Part shown: one piece after another, positions 62,885-64,000 of the stretch | How positions within the stretch are numbered: position 1 is the stretch's first letter | Layout of the letters: each line of letters begins with the position of its first letter | From: Paenibacillus sp. FSL K6-0276 | GTDB taxonomy: Bacteria; Bacillota; Bacilli; Paenibacillales; Paenibacillaceae | Reading direction: 5' to 3' | DNA: 64,000 bases | Assembly (NCBI RefSeq): GCF_037977235.1 | Contig: NZ_CP150276.1 | Span: forward strand, 372,001-436,000 | Translations under genes and position numbers: made by a program | The notes under the pieces: generated by a model | Databases searched by the model: none | Seen by the model: the letters and a program-made list of their open reading frames with translations, nothing else | Told to the model about the DNA's origin: nothing

Positions 62885-63619
62885 ATGAGACTAATTACTG
62901 TACAGTGTAAAGCCGAGATGCTGCGGATCATCCGTAATCCTTATTACGTGTTCTGGTCGCTCTTCATGCCCATCATGTTCTACTTCATCTTCACTCGAGT
63001 GGTCAATACAGGTAGCGATGACCCGACGTGGCGCGCCCACTACTTAATGTCGATGGCAACCTTTAGTGTAATGGGCTCAGCGATTATGACGCTTGGTATT
63101 CGTTTGGTGCAAGAGCGAACACAAGGTTGGACCACCTTTATTCGGATTACCCCGCTACCGGGTTCTGTCTATTTCTTCGGAAAAATGTTCGGACAAACGA
63201 TGATGCACCTATTCTCGGTCATTTGTATTTTTGCCGCAGGATATTTTATCAATGGCGTCTCCTTATCTGCGGGTCAATGGGTGCTTAGCGGGTTGTGGAT
63301 CCTGATTGGTTCCCTTCCATTTTTGGCGATTGGTACGCTTGTGGGTGCTATGAGACGGGTGGATACGGCCAGTGGAGTCAGTAACGTGATTTATATGGCG
63401 CTTGCTGTAGCGGGGGGCATGTGGATGCCGATTGAGATTTTGCCACGATTAATGCAGAAGATTGGTCATTGGTTACCTTCCTATAACTATGGAAACGGGG
63501 CATGGGAGATCGTACGCGGCTCCTACCCGCAGTGGAGTAATGTCTTGATTTTGCTCGGATATTTGGTGGTTTTTATGTTACTATCGGTTTATATCCGAAA
63601 AAAACAGGAAGCGGTGTAA
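62885..63619 (+). CDS. ABC-2 type permease (YvfS-like)
   Basis: A 244-residue permease with six hydrophobic segments, beginning LIRNPYYVFWSLFMPIMFYF-like (observed RIIRNPYYVFWSLFMPIMFY) and containing the ABC-2 loop RLVQERTQGWTTFIRITPLP and the later GGMWMPIEILPRLMQKIGHW. AGGAGG precedes ATG 62885 by 9 bp, inside the end of the ATPase gene. Forms the exporter with the ATPase before it. Substrate unknown. Confidence 0.92.
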   Translation: MRLITVQCKAEMLRIIRNPYYVFWSLFMPIMFYFIFTRVVNTGSDDPTWRAHYLMSMATFSVMGSAIMTLGIRLVQERTQGWTTFIRITPLPGSVYFFGKMFGQTMMHLFSVICIFAAGYFINGVSLSAGQWVLSGLWILIGSLPFLAIGTLVGAMRRVDTASGVSNVIYMALAVAGGMWMPIEILPRLMQKIGHWLPSYNYGNGAWEIVRGSYPQWSNVLILLGYLVVFMLLSVYIRKKQEAV

Positions 63620-63622
63620 GTA

Positions 63623-64000
63623 ATGACCGAGCGTAGAAAGTTCCAGTTATTTCCGAGAAGTCAGGGGTTTTTCCCTTATGTATGGGCTGTTTATCTAATT
63701 TTGCCCATCCTGAATTTGCGCGGGGAGACTGGAATGAAGCTCATTCTGGGTGGGATTATGATCACGGTGTTTGCCATCAGCTATCGGCAGCTGTATTGGG
63801 TTCGGGGCGGAGTGTTTAATGTTTGGCTAATTATTCAAATGTTGATCATCGTGGCGCTTAGTTTGTTCTATACGCCATTTAATCTGTACATGGGTTTTTT
63901 CACTGCGAATTTTATAGCTTATTATACGGAGAATAAAGGGTTCAAAATTGCATTTACTTCTTTTGTGGTCATGGTACTTTCGGTGCTGGTCTTAGTGGGT
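63623..64000 (+). CDS. DesK/YvfT-like sensor histidine kinase, 3' end outside window
   Basis: The first 126 residues only. MTERRKFQLFPRSQGFFPYV, then several hydrophobic segments (VWAVYLILPIL, LILGGIMITVFAI, FNVWLIIQMLIIVALSLFY, FVVMVLSVLVLVG), as in the membrane sensor part of DesK/YvfT kinases. It starts 3 bp after the permease stop. By gene order it should be the kinase of a YvfTU-type pair controlling the transporter; kinase motifs lie beyond the window. Confidence 0.75.
   Translation, partial: MTERRKFQLFPRSQGFFPYVWAVYLILPILNLRGETGMKLILGGIMITVFAISYRQLYWVRGGVFNVWLIIQMLIIVALSLFYTPFNLYMGFFTANFIAYYTENKGFKIAFTSFVVMVLSVLVLVG

Noticed and set aside
1..64000. Prophage, CRISPR array, tRNA or rRNA genes
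   Set aside because: No phage structural genes, no regularly spaced repeats, and no cloverleaf or rRNA-like conserved sequence were seen.

Overview
The window looks like a chromosomal segment of a Paenibacillus-type firmicute. The evidence is low-to-moderate G+C, strong AGGAGG ribosome-binding sites with many TTG/GTG starts, Bacillus-like gene families (AguA/AguB, TerD/TelA, SinI/SinR, TasA/SipW, CsoR/CopZ/CopA, a YvfRST-like ABC/kinase set) and small intergenic repeats. No tRNA, rRNA, CRISPR array, prophage or complete insertion sequence is visible.

Layout. 1-7.2 kb: housekeeping metabolism (end of a C39-like protein, type I pullulanase, GltD, a YfcE-type phosphodiesterase, agmatine-to-putrescine genes aguA-aguB). 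7.5-20 kb: a large Ter stress locus with TerB, three TerD proteins, a TerD-TerA double-domain protein, TerC, then a five-gene biosynthetic module (CitE-like lyase, PRTase-TRSP, PRTase-PELOTA, HAD phosphatase, ATP-grasp), an XpaC-like membrane protein and TelA. An ECF-type promoter precedes the first terD. 20-31 kb: formate/nitrite channel, orphan PAS kinase, TPM-domain protein, a Fur box beside a 47-codon gene, an SBP-PAS-PAS-GGDEF-EAL protein, a membrane diguanylate cyclase, and a guanine riboswitch that now precedes only a truncated oxidoreductase. 31-35.4 kb: LytS/LytTR two-component pair and an OFA-type transporter with a tandem LytTR-type box between them, resembling E. coli YpdAB-YhjX. 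35.5-45.6 kb: decayed GH38 mannosidase remnant and myo-inositol genes iolG-iolB and iolC-A-D-E around a LacI-type regulator, with matching palindromic operators at both operon promoters. 45.6-51.1 kb: broken sigma/sensor fusion gene and odhAB.

51.2-55.3 kb is the most interesting region. A c-di-GMP-I riboswitch lies directly upstream of a 51-aa SinI antirepressor. SinR is next to it on the other strand, followed by a tapA-like/sipW/tasA matrix operon whose upstream region has three perfect GTTCTTT SinR half-sites. Together they suggest a circuit c-di-GMP -> SinI -| SinR -| amyloid fibre operon. Two c-di-GMP enzymes are encoded elsewhere in the window.

55.4-64 kb: PadR/MFS efflux pair, csoR-copZ-copA with CsoR boxes at both promoters, a nitroreductase, and a YvfRST-like ABC transporter with the start of its sensor kinase. 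A roughly 98-bp two-hairpin repeat occurs three times almost intact, once diverged and once as a left half. A second short inverted-repeat element occurs twice.
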